Of a stretch of 64,000 bases of DNA, positions 35,271 to 45,379 are shown in pieces. Origin of the DNA: Pedobacter cryoconitis (GTDB lineage Bacteria > Bacteroidota > Bacteroidia > Sphingobacteriales > Sphingobacteriaceae). Every line of letters begins with the position of its first letter. The stretch's first letter is position 1. A program made the translations under genes and the position numbers. A model generated the notes under the pieces. It saw only the letters and a program-made list of their open reading frames with translations. It was not told the DNA's origin and ran no database searches. The DNA is taken from NCBI GenBank assembly GCA_019352875.1, contig JAAAFW010000004.1, positions 78,320 through 142,319 of the forward strand. Reading direction: 5' to 3'.

Positions 35271-38200
35271 ATGACTAAATTAATTACCGGATTTTTGACC
35301 TGTTGTATGCTGATTTTCTGCACCGGCACGGGTCTGTTTGCCCAGGGAAACCAGGCCATTATCATTGGAAAGGTGCTCGATGAACACGCTAAGCCGCTTA
35401 TTGGCGCCAGTGTCAAAGTTAAAAACGAATCTACTGGTTTCTCAACCGGAACAATGACTAATGAAAAAGGAGATTTTATTATTAAGCAATTACCCCTTGG
35501 ATCACCTTATTCTATTGCTGTAAACTATATTGGTTACGGTGAGCAGAAAAAAACCGGCTATGCGCTAAACCTTGGCGATCAGCTGGAAATAAATTTCAAG
35601 ATGGAGGGCAATGCTACTGAAATGAAGGCAGTAGAAGTTGTCGCCAATTCATTGAAAAATACAGTTAAAACTCTGGGTTCTTCTACTCCGGTAACAGCGA
35701 AAGATATCGCGAAACTCCCGGTGAACGGAAGGAACTTCACGTCATTAATTGATCTTTCACCGTTGAGTAACGGAAGCAGTTTAGGAGGTCAGCTAGCCTC
35801 TTCGACGAATTACACAATTGACGGTATGACCTCAAGAGGTACGATTGCAGGTGGATCTACCGGAAGTGCATATTCCATTTCAATGGAAGCTATACGCGAA
35901 TTTAAAGTCGTAACTAACGAGTATGACGTGACAAATGGCAGAGCAGGGGGAGGTACCATCAGTACAGTTACAAAATCAGGGACTAATCAGTTGTCAGGAA
36001 GTGCTTTCACCTTTATGCGTAATGACTGGTTATCCAGCCCATATGATTTAAGAGGAAATAAAAGAACTCAGGATTTCTCTACTTATCAATATGGATTTTC
36101 CCTGGGTGGGCCTATTATTAAAGATCGTGCTCATTTTTTTGTAGCATGGGATCACCAGGCTGATTCAAGACCTTTGAATATTGCCAATATTCAGTCTTCT
36201 GCAGATGAAGCTGCTAATAAAGTTACGCAGGCAACGCTTGATAAATTTCTGGAAATCGGAAGATCTAAATATGGTGTTAGCAACAACCCCCAATTTGGTT
36301 CATTCGGTAAGAAGAAAGGTACTGATGCTTTATTTGCAAGGGTAGACTGGCAGCTTGATTCAAGGAACCTGTTGACTATCAGAGATAACTTTGTTCATGA
36401 AATGGATAATCAGTCTGAAGGAGACAACTCTGGTATAAATCTTTATGAAGTTTATATCAATCGCAAAAAAACAGATAACAGTTTAATGGCATCACTGCGT
36501 TCAGTATTGAGTCCTAAGTTGACTAATGAATTGAAAGTACAGCACTTTTTTGAGAATGTAGAAGTAATACCCAACTCAGAATTGCCTTCAGCAAGTATAC
36601 CGCGTGCAATTGTTGAGAATGTTGAATCCGTTGCAGGTGAAAATACCTATTTTAATTCCATTCAACTCGGCGGACAGCGTTTTGCGCCAGAGTGGTTCAA
36701 AAGTAACGTGGTACAGTTGGTCAACAACTTATATTATAACACAGAAAAAATCAATTTTACTTTTGGTGTCGACCTGATGTATAATACTATGCATTCCCGT
36801 TATGGCAGTGAAATGAACGGTCGTTTCTATTTTACCGGGATGGATAACTTCAATAATCTTACCCCTTACCGCTATGCCAGGGAAATTAATATTGTAGATG
36901 ATCCAAGTACCCGTGTCAATTCGCTCAGCTCAGGGTTATATGCACAGATGGAAACTAAACTTGCACCTGGCCTGGATATGATGGCTGGTATCCGTCTGGA
37001 TAATACGCAGTATTTGAACAAAGCAAACTTTAATCAGGTGGTTTATGATCGGTTAGGCATACGTACAGATAATAGTATCAATACATTACAGTTCCAGCCC
37101 CGAGTTCAGTTTACCTGGGACATCAATGAGCAGAAAAAAGATATCATCCGTTTTGGTGGTGGTCTTTTCGGATCGAATCTCAACCCTTACTCGATGATCA
37201 ATAATATGCTGTTTGATGGTTCAAGAGTTGCGTCCGTTGATATTCAGGGAGCACTGGTACCCACGCCGAATTTCCCGGGTTACAGACTAGACCCGTCTAC
37301 GGCACCAGGAACAGAATTATTTGATATCAAAGGTGTTGAGAAATTAATTACAATTAACACTAACAGTCCGGACGCGAAAGTTCCTAAAATTTATAAAACG
37401 AACTTCTCTTATAACCATTTTTTTAGTGACCGTTTAAGGGTTGGTATCAGCGGATATGCGTCCTGGGCGCGTAATAACTATATGTACATAGACCGCAACA
37501 TGGTTGATAAACCTTATTTTACAATTGAGGCAGAGGCAAACAGAGGAGTTTATGTACCAGCATCCAGTATTAATACAAAGAATGGAGCTACCAACTGGAT
37601 CAATGGACGTAAAACCAACGAAGTCGGCCGTGTACTTGAGCTAGTGAGTGAAGGTAAGAAGAATCAGTATGCAGTTGTTGTAGATGGTACTTATCGCTAC
37701 TTTAAAGATGGCCAGGTGTCATTCTCATACACCTGGAATGACTCAAAGGATAATACATCATATAATGGTAACGTGGCCAATACCGCAACCTTAGATCAAA
37801 TGGTGGTAGATGACCCCCGCGACCTGAGTAAAATGAGCTACGCGAATAACCAGTTTCGTCATAAAGCGGTGTTCTACGGTACAGCGCCAAGTGTATGGGG
37901 TGTAACTTTCGGTTTGCGTTTCTCCGGTATCTCAGGAACCAGGTATTCATTGGCAGTGAGTGGTAACGTAAATGGAGATTTCGTTTCTTCTAATGACCTT
38001 GCTTATGTTTATAATCCAGCTGATTCCAGAACACCAGAATACTTGCGTGCAGGAGTACAGGCAATTCTTGATAATCCGGATGCAAAACAAAGTGTAAAAG
38101 ATTATATCAATAACAATCTGGGTAAGGTGGCAGAACGTAACGGTGGTGTCAATGGTTTTTATGGCGTATTCGACATCCGTCTGGCGAAGCGTTTTAAAAT

Positions 38201-38429
38201 AGAAAAAAGTCATGGACTGGAAGTTTCTGTAGATATTTTCAATTTCGCTAACCTGCTGAAGAAAGACTGGGGAGTAGGAAGCGATTTAGGTAAACAGAAT
38301 TTATACTCTATTAAGAGTTTTGACGCCGCTAAAAAAGAATACGTATACAACGTAAACAAAGGAACGGGTGTCTCTAACTTAAATGGAAATCCATATCAAA
38401 TCCAGTTAGGTTTGAGGTATGCATTCTAA
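35271..38429 (+). CDS. TonB-dependent outer-membrane receptor with carboxypeptidase-regulatory-like domain
   Basis: A 1052-residue receptor. A signal peptide (1-25, GLFAQ) is followed by the beta-sandwich CarboxypepD_reg-like domain (about 28-115, GKVLDEHAKPLIGASV), a plug domain (about 125-240: VTAKDIAKLPVNGRNFTSL, GGGTISTVTKSGTN) and a 22-stranded barrel that ends LGLRYAF, the C-terminal Phe expected of a BAM substrate. The plug resembles Oar-like TonB receptors rather than SusC, and no SusD gene follows. A phosphodiesterase gene is only 36 nt downstream, so import of a phosphodiester or its product is a reasonable inference. Confidence 0.92.
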   Translation: MTKLITGFLTCCMLIFCTGTGLFAQGNQAIIIGKVLDEHAKPLIGASVKVKNESTGFSTGTMTNEKGDFIIKQLPLGSPYSIAVNYIGYGEQKKTGYALNLGDQLEINFKMEGNATEMKAVEVVANSLKNTVKTLGSSTPVTAKDIAKLPVNGRNFTSLIDLSPLSNGSSLGGQLASSTNYTIDGMTSRGTIAGGSTGSAYSISMEAIREFKVVTNEYDVTNGRAGGGTISTVTKSGTNQLSGSAFTFMRNDWLSSPYDLRGNKRTQDFSTYQYGFSLGGPIIKDRAHFFVAWDHQADSRPLNIANIQSSADEAANKVTQATLDKFLEIGRSKYGVSNNPQFGSFGKKKGTDALFARVDWQLDSRNLLTIRDNFVHEMDNQSEGDNSGINLYEVYINRKKTDNSLMASLRSVLSPKLTNELKVQHFFENVEVIPNSELPSASIPRAIVENVESVAGENTYFNSIQLGGQRFAPEWFKSNVVQLVNNLYYNTEKINFTFGVDLMYNTMHSRYGSEMNGRFYFTGMDNFNNLTPYRYAREINIVDDPSTRVNSLSSGLYAQMETKLAPGLDMMAGIRLDNTQYLNKANFNQVVYDRLGIRTDNSINTLQFQPRVQFTWDINEQKKDIIRFGGGLFGSNLNPYSMINNMLFDGSRVASVDIQGALVPTPNFPGYRLDPSTAPGTELFDIKGVEKLITINTNSPDAKVPKIYKTNFSYNHFFSDRLRVGISGYASWARNNYMYIDRNMVDKPYFTIEAEANRGVYVPASSINTKNGATNWINGRKTNEVGRVLELVSEGKKNQYAVVVDGTYRYFKDGQVSFSYTWNDSKDNTSYNGNVANTATLDQMVVDDPRDLSKMSYANNQFRHKAVFYGTAPSVWGVTFGLRFSGISGTRYSLAVSGNVNGDFVSSNDLAYVYNPADSRTPEYLRAGVQAILDNPDAKQSVKDYINNNLGKVAERNGGVNGFYGVFDIRLAKRFKIEKSHGLEVSVDIFNFANLLKKDWGVGSDLGKQNLYSIKSFDAAKKEYVYNVNKGTGVSNLNGNPYQIQLGLRYAF

Positions 38430-38465
38430 GTCTAAAAACTTACTCTATATTAATTTCAGTATGTT

Positions 38466-39809
38466 ATGAAAAAGATATTCGTTTTTGCATTGGCTTTACT
38501 GAGTTATCGCGCAGTTAAAGCGCAAGATTCACATGTTATTCTGATCAGCGTCGACGGTCTGCGTCCGGAATTTTATAAAGACGCATCCTGGTCGATGGTA
38601 AATCTTAGACAGGCTATGGAAGGTGGTGCGTATGCCGATGGCGTTACAGGGGTATTCCCCTCTGTAACCTATCCTTCGCATACGACAATGATTAGCGGGG
38701 TAAAGCCGATCAAACATGGGGTGTATTATAATACACCGTCAGAACCGCTCGGAGTGACCGGGAAATGGAACTGGTCTTACGAGAATATTAAGGTACCAAC
38801 AATATTCAGTCTGGCAAAAGCAAAAGGCCTAAAGACAGCATCTATTTTCTGGCCGGTGTCGGTAGGGGGACCGGCAACCTATAATATTCCCGAATACTGG
38901 TATTTGCCGGAAACCAAAGGTGGTGTCAGAAATATGATTAAAGCATTGCGCGAAAATGCAAGCCCTCAAGGATTTTATGAAGAGCTTGAACAAAATGCAG
39001 TAGGTAAACTCGATGAAGCTGATTTCGACGGAGACTATTTAAGTATCGATGAGAACCTGGCGAGAATGAGCAGTTATGTAATCAGAAAATATAAACCGTC
39101 ATTTCTGGCAGTACATCTGGTTGCAGTTGATCATTTCGAACATGAACAGGGTAGAGAAGGTCCTAAAGTCAGGGCAGCAGTAGCTGGTGCTGACAGCCGG
39201 ATCAAAACTATTCTTGAAGCAATCGAGAAAGCTGGTATCAAGGATAATACAACTGTGATTGTTACTGGTGATCACGGCTTCGTGGATATACATACTTCAA
39301 TCTCACCAAATACTTTGCTAACTGCAGCGGGTTTATATGACCCTGAGCACAAAGACAACTGGAAAGCTTATTTTCATGCTTCGGGCGGTTCTTCGTTTCT
39401 TCATCTGAAGAACAAAAATGATCAGAAAACACTGGATCAGGTTAAGCAGCTGTTGGGTAAACTTCCGGTAGCACAACGTAATATGTTTGAAATAAAGGAT
39501 AGAGCCACACTGGATGAAGTTGGTGCCGATCCAAATGCTGTACTTGCTCTTGCCCCAAAACAGGGTTTTACTTTCAGTAACGATGCTATTGGTAGCCTGC
39601 TCCGCCCTGCATCCGGTGGTACTCATGGATTCTATCCTGATTTTAAAGAAATCCAGACAGGATTCGTAGTTTTTGGAAAGGGAATAAAAAAAGGCATAGT
39701 GATTCCTGAGATGGGGCTTACGGATATTGCACCCCTGATTTCGAATTTACTTCAGCTTGATTTGCGTGACGCAGAGGGAAGTCTTTTTCCAGGTCTGCTG
39801 ATCAAATAG
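38466..39809 (+). CDS. Exported nucleotide pyrophosphatase/phosphodiesterase (ENPP-type, alkaline phosphatase fold)
   Basis: A 447-residue protein with a signal peptide (1-20, cleaved at VKAQ). The alkaline-phosphatase-superfamily metal sites are present: D30 in SVDGLRP, nucleophile T68 in PSVTYPSHTTM, and later DHFEHEQG, TGDHGF and GGTHGFYP. ENPP enzymes hydrolyse nucleotides and lipid or sugar phosphodiesters. It lies 36 nt downstream of the TonB receptor and upstream of a bidirectional terminator, so it forms a two-gene operon, presumably processing the receptor's ligand. Confidence 0.92.
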   Translation: MKKIFVFALALLSYRAVKAQDSHVILISVDGLRPEFYKDASWSMVNLRQAMEGGAYADGVTGVFPSVTYPSHTTMISGVKPIKHGVYYNTPSEPLGVTGKWNWSYENIKVPTIFSLAKAKGLKTASIFWPVSVGGPATYNIPEYWYLPETKGGVRNMIKALRENASPQGFYEELEQNAVGKLDEADFDGDYLSIDENLARMSSYVIRKYKPSFLAVHLVAVDHFEHEQGREGPKVRAAVAGADSRIKTILEAIEKAGIKDNTTVIVTGDHGFVDIHTSISPNTLLTAAGLYDPEHKDNWKAYFHASGGSSFLHLKNKNDQKTLDQVKQLLGKLPVAQRNMFEIKDRATLDEVGADPNAVLALAPKQGFTFSNDAIGSLLRPASGGTHGFYPDFKEIQTGFVVFGKGIKKGIVIPEMGLTDIAPLISNLLQLDLRDAEGSLFPGLLIK

Positions 39810-39844
39810 AAGCTTCACAGCCTGAAATAAACCGGTGTGATTTA

Positions 39845-39885
39845 ATAAAAAAGCCCCGCATCTTTTTGATGCGGGGCTTTTTTAT
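39845..39885. terminator. Bidirectional terminator between phosphodiesterase gene and folD
   Basis: An 18-bp inverted repeat with core GCCCCGCATC/GATGCGGGGC, a TTTTT loop and six-base A and T flanks lies between the two convergent gene ends. Confidence 0.9.
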
Positions 39886-39899
39886 ATTGAAAAATCAGT

Positions 39900-40781
39900 C
39901 TATTGGTAGATTTCTTTTCTTGCCGAAGCCAGTGTGTTTTTTAATAGTCCAACGATGGTCATTAAACCTACGCCACCCGGTACTGGTGTAATCCAGGATG
40001 CTTTTGGAGCTACGTTTTCAAAGTCAACATCACCGTATAATTTGAAGCCTGATTTGGTCGTTTCAGAAGTTTCTCTGTTAATACCTACATCGATAATGAT
40101 GGCACCTGGTTTAACCATATCTGCAGTAACAAAATTCTTTCTGCCAATTGCTGCGATAATGATATCTCCCTGCAAGGCGATTTCTTTTAGATTAGTAGTT
40201 TTACTGTGTGTCAGCGTAACGGTACAATTGCCTGGATTTGCGTTTCTGGCCATCAGTATACTCATCGGGCTGCCAACTATATTGCTGCGTCCTACAACTA
40301 CGCAATGTTTTCCTGCAGTATCAATTCCATAAGCTTGTAACAATAACAGGATACCATAAGGGGTTGCCGGAATAAAGCATGGAAGATTACGCATCATACG
40401 CCCCAGGTTAACCGGGTGAAAACCATCTACATCTTTTCTATAATCAATAGCAGCAGTTACTTTTTCTGGGTCGATATGCGCTGGAAGTGGTAACTGAACT
40501 ATTAATCCGTCTATAGACTCATCCTGATTAATTTCTTCTACTTTCGCCAGTAATTCGGCTTCAGTAACTGTGTTATCAAAACGAACCAGAGAAGATTTAA
40601 AACCAACTTTGGCACAATTCTTCATTTTACTGGCTACATATGTCTCACTGCCACCATCATTACCAACCAGAATTGCCATCAAATGCGGCTGTCTGCCAGT
40701 GCTTTCAAGAAATTCAGCTGCTTCTACTGCTATTTCCTCTTTAATCTTTTCCGATGCGAATTTTCCGTCCAGTAACTGCAT
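39900..40781 (-). CDS. folD: Bifunctional methylene-THF dehydrogenase/methenyl-THF cyclohydrolase
   Basis: A 293-residue enzyme of one-carbon metabolism. Motifs include [15 protein letters not shown] (catalytic Lys and Tyr), [40 protein letters not shown] (nucleotide-binding) and [12 protein letters not shown]. It starts 29 nt downstream of the lepA stop on the same strand, so it is probably in one transcript with lepA. Confidence 0.97.
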   Translation of the reverse strand: MQLLDGKFASEKIKEEIAVEAAEFLESTGRQPHLMAILVGNDGGSETYVASKMKNCAKVGFKSSLVRFDNTVTEAELLAKVEEINQDESIDGLIVQLPLPAHIDPEKVTAAIDYRKDVDGFHPVNLGRMMRNLPCFIPATPYGILLLLQAYGIDTAGKHCVVVGRSNIVGSPMSILMARNANPGNCTVTLTHSKTTNLKEIALQGDIIIAAIGRKNFVTADMVKPGAIIIDVGINRETSETTKSGFKLYGDVDFENVAPKASWITPVPGGVGLMTIVGLLKNTLASARKEIYQ

Positions 40782-40810
40782 ATCTAAGCTTTAATATATT
40801 TTTTGAAAAA

Positions 40811-42598
40811 TTAATCTAATTTAAGTACTGCCATGAATGCAGTTTGCGGGATTTCTACATTACCTACCTGACGCATACGTTTTTTACCTTTTTTCTGTTT
40901 TTCGAGTAATTTACGTTTACGTGAAATATCACCACCATAACATTTAGCCGTTACATCTTTACGCAGAGCTTTAACAGTCTCGCGAGCAATGATTTTTGCA
41001 CCAATTGAGGCCTGAATAATTATCTCAAACTGTTGGCGGGGAATCAATTCTCTTAATTTCTCGCAGATTCTTTTACCGAAATCATAAGAATTACTACGGT
41101 GAATTAAGGAAGAAAGTGCATCTACAGGTTCAGCGTTTAACAGAATGTCCAGTCTGACTAAATCAGATTTACGGTAACCAATCTGATGGTAATCAAAAGA
41201 TGCGTAACCTTTAGATATCGTTTTTAACCTGTCGTAGAAATCGAATACAATTTCTCCCATAGGAATTTCAAACACCAGTTCCACGCGATCGGAAGTAAGA
41301 TAACTCTGGTTTACGATAATACCTCTTTTCTGAATACAAAGAGACATTACAGGGCCTACAAATTCAGACTTGGTAATGATGTTTGCTTTGATATAAGGTT
41401 CTTCTACATACTCCAGTTTACTTGGATCCGGCAGGTCAGAAGGGTTATTAACTACGATCAGCTCATTTTTGGTGGTCATAGCCTGGTAAGATACGTTGGG
41501 TACAGTAGTAATTACTGTCATATCAAACTCGCGCTCGAGACGCTCCTGGATAATTTCCATGTGCAGCATTCCAAGGAAACCGCAACGGAAACCAAAACCC
41601 AGTGCTGCTGAAGATTCCGGTTCAAATACTATCGAAGCATCATTTAGCTGCAGTTTGTGCATCGCTTCTCTGAGTTCTTCGAATTCGTCGGTATCTACTG
41701 GGTAAATACCTGCAAACACCATTGGTTTAACCTCTTCAAAACCTTTGATAGGTTCTGAGCTTGGACGATCTTTATGGGTAATAGTATCTCCGACTTTTAC
41801 TTCACGGGCTTCTTTAATACCCGAGATGATATAGCCTACGTCACCGGTTTTGATAACGTCTTTAGGAGTTTGCTTTAATTTAAGTGTACCTACTTCCTCT
41901 GCAATATATTCTTTTGCAGTTGCCACAAACTTAACTTTATCACCTTTACGGATTTCACCGTTCAGTACTTTAAAATAAGCAACAATACCGCGGAATGAAT
42001 TAAACTGCGAATCAAAAATAAGGGCCTGTAGTTCTCCTTCAGGATTTCCTTTTGGTGCAGGAACCCTTGCCACAATTGCTTTCAAAATATCATGAACACC
42101 CTGACCTGTCTTACCAGATGCAGGTATGATATCTTCACGTTTACAGCCAATCAGTTCAATAATCTGGTCTTTAACTTCCTCCGGCATTGCGCCTGGTAAG
42201 TCCATTTTGTTCAGGATCGGAATAATTTCCAGATCGTGTTCTAATGCCAGATAAAGATTTGAAATAGTTTGCGCCTGAATACCTTGAGAAGCGTCGACGA
42301 TCAACAATGCACCTTCACAGGCAGCAATTGAACGGGAAACTTCATATGAGAAATCGACGTGTCCCGGTGTGTCAATCAGGTTTAGAATATAAGGCTGACC
42401 ATCTTCCACATAGTCCATTTGGATAGCGTGACTTTTGATCGTTATGCCTCTTTCTCTCTCTAAATCCATATCATCCAGTAACTGGGCCTGTGATTCCCGC
42501 TGGGTGATAGTGTTAGTATATTCTAATAAACGGTCGGCCAAAGTGCTCTTACCGTGGTCAATATGTGCAATTATGCAGAAATTACGTATGTGCTTCAT
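40811..42598 (-). CDS. lepA: Elongation factor 4
   Basis: A 595-residue ribosomal translocase-like GTPase. G1 motif AHIDHGKST (residues 10-18), G2-G3 RGITIK and DTPGHVDF, G4 NKMDLPGA and the diagnostic C-terminal domain ([36 protein letters not shown]) are present. It promotes back-translocation or ribosome recycling under stress. It has its own -7 box at 42607-42614 and heads the lepA-folD transcript. Confidence 0.97.
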   Translation of the reverse strand: MKHIRNFCIIAHIDHGKSTLADRLLEYTNTITQRESQAQLLDDMDLERERGITIKSHAIQMDYVEDGQPYILNLIDTPGHVDFSYEVSRSIAACEGALLIVDASQGIQAQTISNLYLALEHDLEIIPILNKMDLPGAMPEEVKDQIIELIGCKREDIIPASGKTGQGVHDILKAIVARVPAPKGNPEGELQALIFDSQFNSFRGIVAYFKVLNGEIRKGDKVKFVATAKEYIAEEVGTLKLKQTPKDVIKTGDVGYIISGIKEAREVKVGDTITHKDRPSSEPIKGFEEVKPMVFAGIYPVDTDEFEELREAMHKLQLNDASIVFEPESSAALGFGFRCGFLGMLHMEIIQERLEREFDMTVITTVPNVSYQAMTTKNELIVVNNPSDLPDPSKLEYVEEPYIKANIITKSEFVGPVMSLCIQKRGIIVNQSYLTSDRVELVFEIPMGEIVFDFYDRLKTISKGYASFDYHQIGYRKSDLVRLDILLNAEPVDALSSLIHRSNSYDFGKRICEKLRELIPRQQFEIIIQASIGAKIIARETVKALRKDVTAKCYGGDISRKRKLLEKQKKGKKRMRQVGNVEIPQTAFMAVLKLD

Positions 42599-42606
42599 CA
42601 GTGCCG

Positions 42607-42614
42607 CAAATATA
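42607..42614 (-). promoter_or_regulatory. -7 promoter box for lepA-folD
   Basis: The minus strand reads TATATTTG, a perfect match, 8 nt before the lepA ATG at 42598. It implies an almost leaderless mRNA. It lies in the short gap after cutC, so lepA can be transcribed separately. Confidence 0.5.
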
Positions 42615-42628
42615 GAATATTAGCTTGA

Positions 42629-43381
42629 TTATTTCGTATGGTTTGCCAGTTCAAGTAATTTTTTGACTAGCCCGGGGTCGGTCATAGATCCGCTGTATTC
42701 ATCTGCAGGACCTCCCATTTGGAGTGCAGTATTTCTGAACTGCATCTGACTGACAGTGTTTCTGCGTGCGGAAGCGTGGAATTCAGTTGCACCCGTTTTT
42801 TGAATTATTCCCCCGATATTGTCCAGGTTAATACCAGCCCCGGGCATGATGGAAATACGGCCTGCGGCCTGTGTATTCAGTATTTTAAGTTGATCTGAAC
42901 CATCATCCGCCGAAGCTTTGCCCCCGGAAGTTAACACGCGAACAAAACCTAGTTCTATTAAATCTTCCAGTGCTTGCACCATGTCCTTTGTCATATCAAA
43001 TGCCCTGTGAAATGCCACTTTCATAGGGCCCGCCAGGTCAATCAATTCTGCGCAACGTTTTTTATCGACATCGCCCTTTGCCGTAAGTATTCCAGTTACA
43101 ATACCCTCACACTTTAAATCTCTGCAGCTGATTATGTCGGCCTTCATGATTTCAAATTCCAGTTCTGAATAAAGAAAGTCACCACCTCTGGGCCGGATAA
43201 TAGGGTATACCTCTATATCAAGATGCTTTTTTGCAGCTGCAATTTCGCCGTGTGATGGTGTCGTACCTCCCTCAGTCAGACTTGCACAGAGTTCCACACG
43301 GATTGCCCCACCTTGTTGTGCCATCAGCGCAGAGTGTACGCTGTTTGCACAAACTTCCATTTGTACATTCCTGTTTTCCAT
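42629..43381 (-). CDS. cutC: CutC family TIM-barrel protein
   Basis: A 250-residue protein, the usual CutC length. Family motifs include the N-terminal MEVCANSVHSALMAQQGGA, RVELCASLTEGGTTPSHG, IRPRGGDFLYS, VTGILTAKGDVD and LTSGGKASADDG. CutC was first described as a copper-homeostasis protein, but in E. coli the copper phenotype was later traced to the MicL small RNA from the same locus, so the biochemical role is open. The gene starts 9 nt after the glycosylasparaginase stop, which points to glycan or amino-sugar metabolism here rather than copper. Confidence 0.93.
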   Translation of the reverse strand: MENRNVQMEVCANSVHSALMAQQGGAIRVELCASLTEGGTTPSHGEIAAAKKHLDIEVYPIIRPRGGDFLYSELEFEIMKADIISCRDLKCEGIVTGILTAKGDVDKKRCAELIDLAGPMKVAFHRAFDMTKDMVQALEDLIELGFVRVLTSGGKASADDGSDQLKILNTQAAGRISIMPGAGINLDNIGGIIQKTGATEFHASARRNTVSQMQFRNTALQMGGPADEYSGSMTDPGLVKKLLELANHTK

Positions 43382-43390
43382 AATATCGGT

Positions 43391-44425
43391 TTAGTAATAA
43401 CTTTTCCCTGGAATCAATATATCCTGTTTTTCCCGGTTGCATACGGCAAAGCTGAATCCCTTTTGGATAGCATAGGCCCCATATTCCCCTTTTTTGTTGA
43501 GCGCCAGAAACCCAACTTGTATTTCTTTGGCAGTCTGAGGTTTCTTTTTAATGATACGCATGACTGCTTCTTTACAGGCTTCTTCCGGCGGATAACCCTG
43601 GCGCATGAGTTCTACCACGAGGAAACTTCCTACATTCCGTATGACTTCTTCGCCAACGCCCGTTGAAGTTGCTCCACCGATTTCGTTATCTACGAAAAGG
43701 CCGGCACCAATAATAGGGCTGTCACCAATACGACCATGTAATTTATAAGCCATTCCACTTGTGGTACAAGCCCCCGATAAATTGCCTTTTGCATCCAGCG
43801 CAAGCATACCGATGGTATCGTGATTATATTGGTTGCCCGGTAACCGCTGAGGTGCGGCTTTGTCGTACGACTTATTTTCAATATTCATAACGGGGCTGTA
43901 CTTCGCTGTAACGAGCCACTCTTTCCATGCTTTTTCTGCTTCCGGAGTTAACAGATTAACTTTTTCAAAGCCATTTTCCAGTGCAAATTGTAAAGCTCCA
44001 TCTCCCGCCAGCATTACATGTGGCGTGTTTTCCATTACTTTTCTGGCAACCGAAATCGGGTGCATGATGTGTTCCAGTGCAGCAACTGAACCGCAGTTTC
44101 CGGATTCATCCATGATGCAGGCATCCAATGTGACTCTCCCGTCACGGTCCGGTAGGCCGCCATAACCTACGGTTTGATTTTTCACGTCTGCTTCGGGTAC
44201 CCATACGCCCTGCTCCACAGCGTCCAGAGCGCGTCCGCCAGTTGAAAGCACCTTCCATGCGGCTTGATTGGCAGCAATACCAAAATCCCAGGTGGAAATA
44301 ACGATAGGAAGGCTAGCTATAGGAGTGGAGTTGTTCGGCAAAAGAGCTGCCGCGGCACTGTTTTTCACGCCCAGCATGGCGGAGGTGAAGGCCGTATACT
44401 GCAAAAATTTTCTTCGGTTAAGCAT
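43391..44425 (-). CDS. Glycosylasparaginase (N4-(beta-N-acetylglucosaminyl)-L-asparaginase), Tat-exported
   Basis: A 344-residue Ntn-hydrolase. The mature enzyme is made by self-cleavage before the nucleophile Thr in NHDTIGML; the flanking GGLPDRDGRVTLDACIMD, GACTTSGMAYKLHGRIGDSPIIG (read in part) and GATSTGVGEE are typical. The N-terminus LNRRKFLQYTAF is a twin-arginine signal, so the enzyme is exported folded. It cleaves the GlcNAc-Asn bond left after degradation of N-linked glycoproteins. The start is the ATG at 44425; an upstream in-frame start at 44446 is less likely. It is followed by cutC after 9 nt. Confidence 0.92.
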   Translation of the reverse strand: MLNRRKFLQYTAFTSAMLGVKNSAAAALLPNNSTPIASLPIVISTWDFGIAANQAAWKVLSTGGRALDAVEQGVWVPEADVKNQTVGYGGLPDRDGRVTLDACIMDESGNCGSVAALEHIMHPISVARKVMENTPHVMLAGDGALQFALENGFEKVNLLTPEAEKAWKEWLVTAKYSPVMNIENKSYDKAAPQRLPGNQYNHDTIGMLALDAKGNLSGACTTSGMAYKLHGRIGDSPIIGAGLFVDNEIGGATSTGVGEEVIRNVGSFLVVELMRQGYPPEEACKEAVMRIIKKKPQTAKEIQVGFLALNKKGEYGAYAIQKGFSFAVCNREKQDILIPGKSYY

Positions 44426-44480
44426 AGTTTTGTTTAGAAGAAGCAAAATGCAAATTTTTTATGATGCTGAGTGCAGGAAC

Positions 44481-44507
44481 AAAAAAAATCCGGATGTTGT
44501 CCGGATT
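44481..44507 (-). terminator. Rho-independent terminator after the nitrilase gene
   Basis: Reading the minus strand, an 8-bp stem AATCCGGA/TCCGGATT with a 5-nt loop is followed by a run of T residues. It separates the aminotransferase/nitrilase part from the glycosylasparaginase gene. Confidence 0.75.
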
Positions 44508-44534
44508 CAGTGCAATAATATGAAATTACGATTT

Positions 44535-45341
44535 TTAACTTAAGCTGAAATTATCACCATCTTTTAAAAACGGGAAGCTCTTGCGTACTTTTATGAGTTC
44601 TTCGTAACTGATGCCGAAAGTGTAAAGATCTTCATCCTCCGGTTTATAGTAAATAGTGTTTCCATAAGCTTCGATACACATAGAGTGCCCACTGTGGTAG
44701 ACCTCGTTGCCATCGTGGCCAACTCTATTCACCGCGACCACGTAACTTTGATTCTCAATGGCTCTTGCCGGTATCAGAGTTTTCCAATGTGCAATACGTT
44801 TGTCGGGCCAGCTGGCGATAATGAGCAATATATCATAGGCTTCATCTTTTTTGTTCCGGAGAAATACAGGGAACCGCAGGTCATAACAAATGGCCAGTCT
44901 TATTTTCCAGCCTTTGAGTTCAACAGTAACTTGTTTTGTACCTGCAGTATAGGTTTTGTCTTCTTCTCCCATACCGAACAGATGTTGTTTGTCATAATGC
45001 TCATGTGTTCCGTCAGGAAGCATCCAGATCATTCGGTTGTAGAAGTTATTGTTTTCTTGGATAATCAAGCTTCCAGTAATAACACAGTCGTATTTTTTAG
45101 CAGCTTCAGCCATCCAGCGCATTGTTTTACCACCCATTTCTTCGGCCAGGGCAGATGCGTTCATGCTAAATCCTGTATTAAACATCTCTGGCAATACAAT
45201 CAGATCCGTCTTTTCCTTAACCCCCATAGAGAGGCGCAGTCCTATATTCTGTAGGTTTTTATCAATATTTTCCCAGAATAGATAAGCCTGAAATATGGTG
45301 ATCTTTAAATTATTGATGCTTAGATATTTTGGACTTTCCAT
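44535..45341 (-). CDS. Nitrilase-family omega-amidase (NIT2/YafV-like)
   Basis: A 268-residue carbon-nitrogen hydrolase with the Glu-Lys-Cys triad E52 (VLPEMFNTG), K118 (YDKQHLFGMGEE) and C152 (AICYDLRFP). The sequence around these residues matches YafV/NIT2 omega-amidases, which hydrolyse alpha-ketoglutaramate. It is directly downstream of a methionine/glutamine-type aminotransferase on the same strand (38 nt apart), the classic pair of the glutamine transaminase-omega-amidase pathway used in methionine salvage. The substrate is inferred from family and context. Confidence 0.88.
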   Translation of the reverse strand: MESPKYLSINNLKITIFQAYLFWENIDKNLQNIGLRLSMGVKEKTDLIVLPEMFNTGFSMNASALAEEMGGKTMRWMAEAAKKYDCVITGSLIIQENNNFYNRMIWMLPDGTHEHYDKQHLFGMGEEDKTYTAGTKQVTVELKGWKIRLAICYDLRFPVFLRNKKDEAYDILLIIASWPDKRIAHWKTLIPARAIENQSYVVAVNRVGHDGNEVYHSGHSMCIEAYGNTIYYKPEDEDLYTFGISYEELIKVRKSFPFLKDGDNFSLS

Positions 45342-45379
45342 AGGATGATCAAATAGGTGCTCTTTATGTCGGAGCCAGT

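Noticed and set aside
44685..45254. 189-aa open frame on the plus strand opposite the nitrilase gene
   Set aside because: It is a shadow of the omega-amidase gene, whose active-site residues are all present on the other strand.
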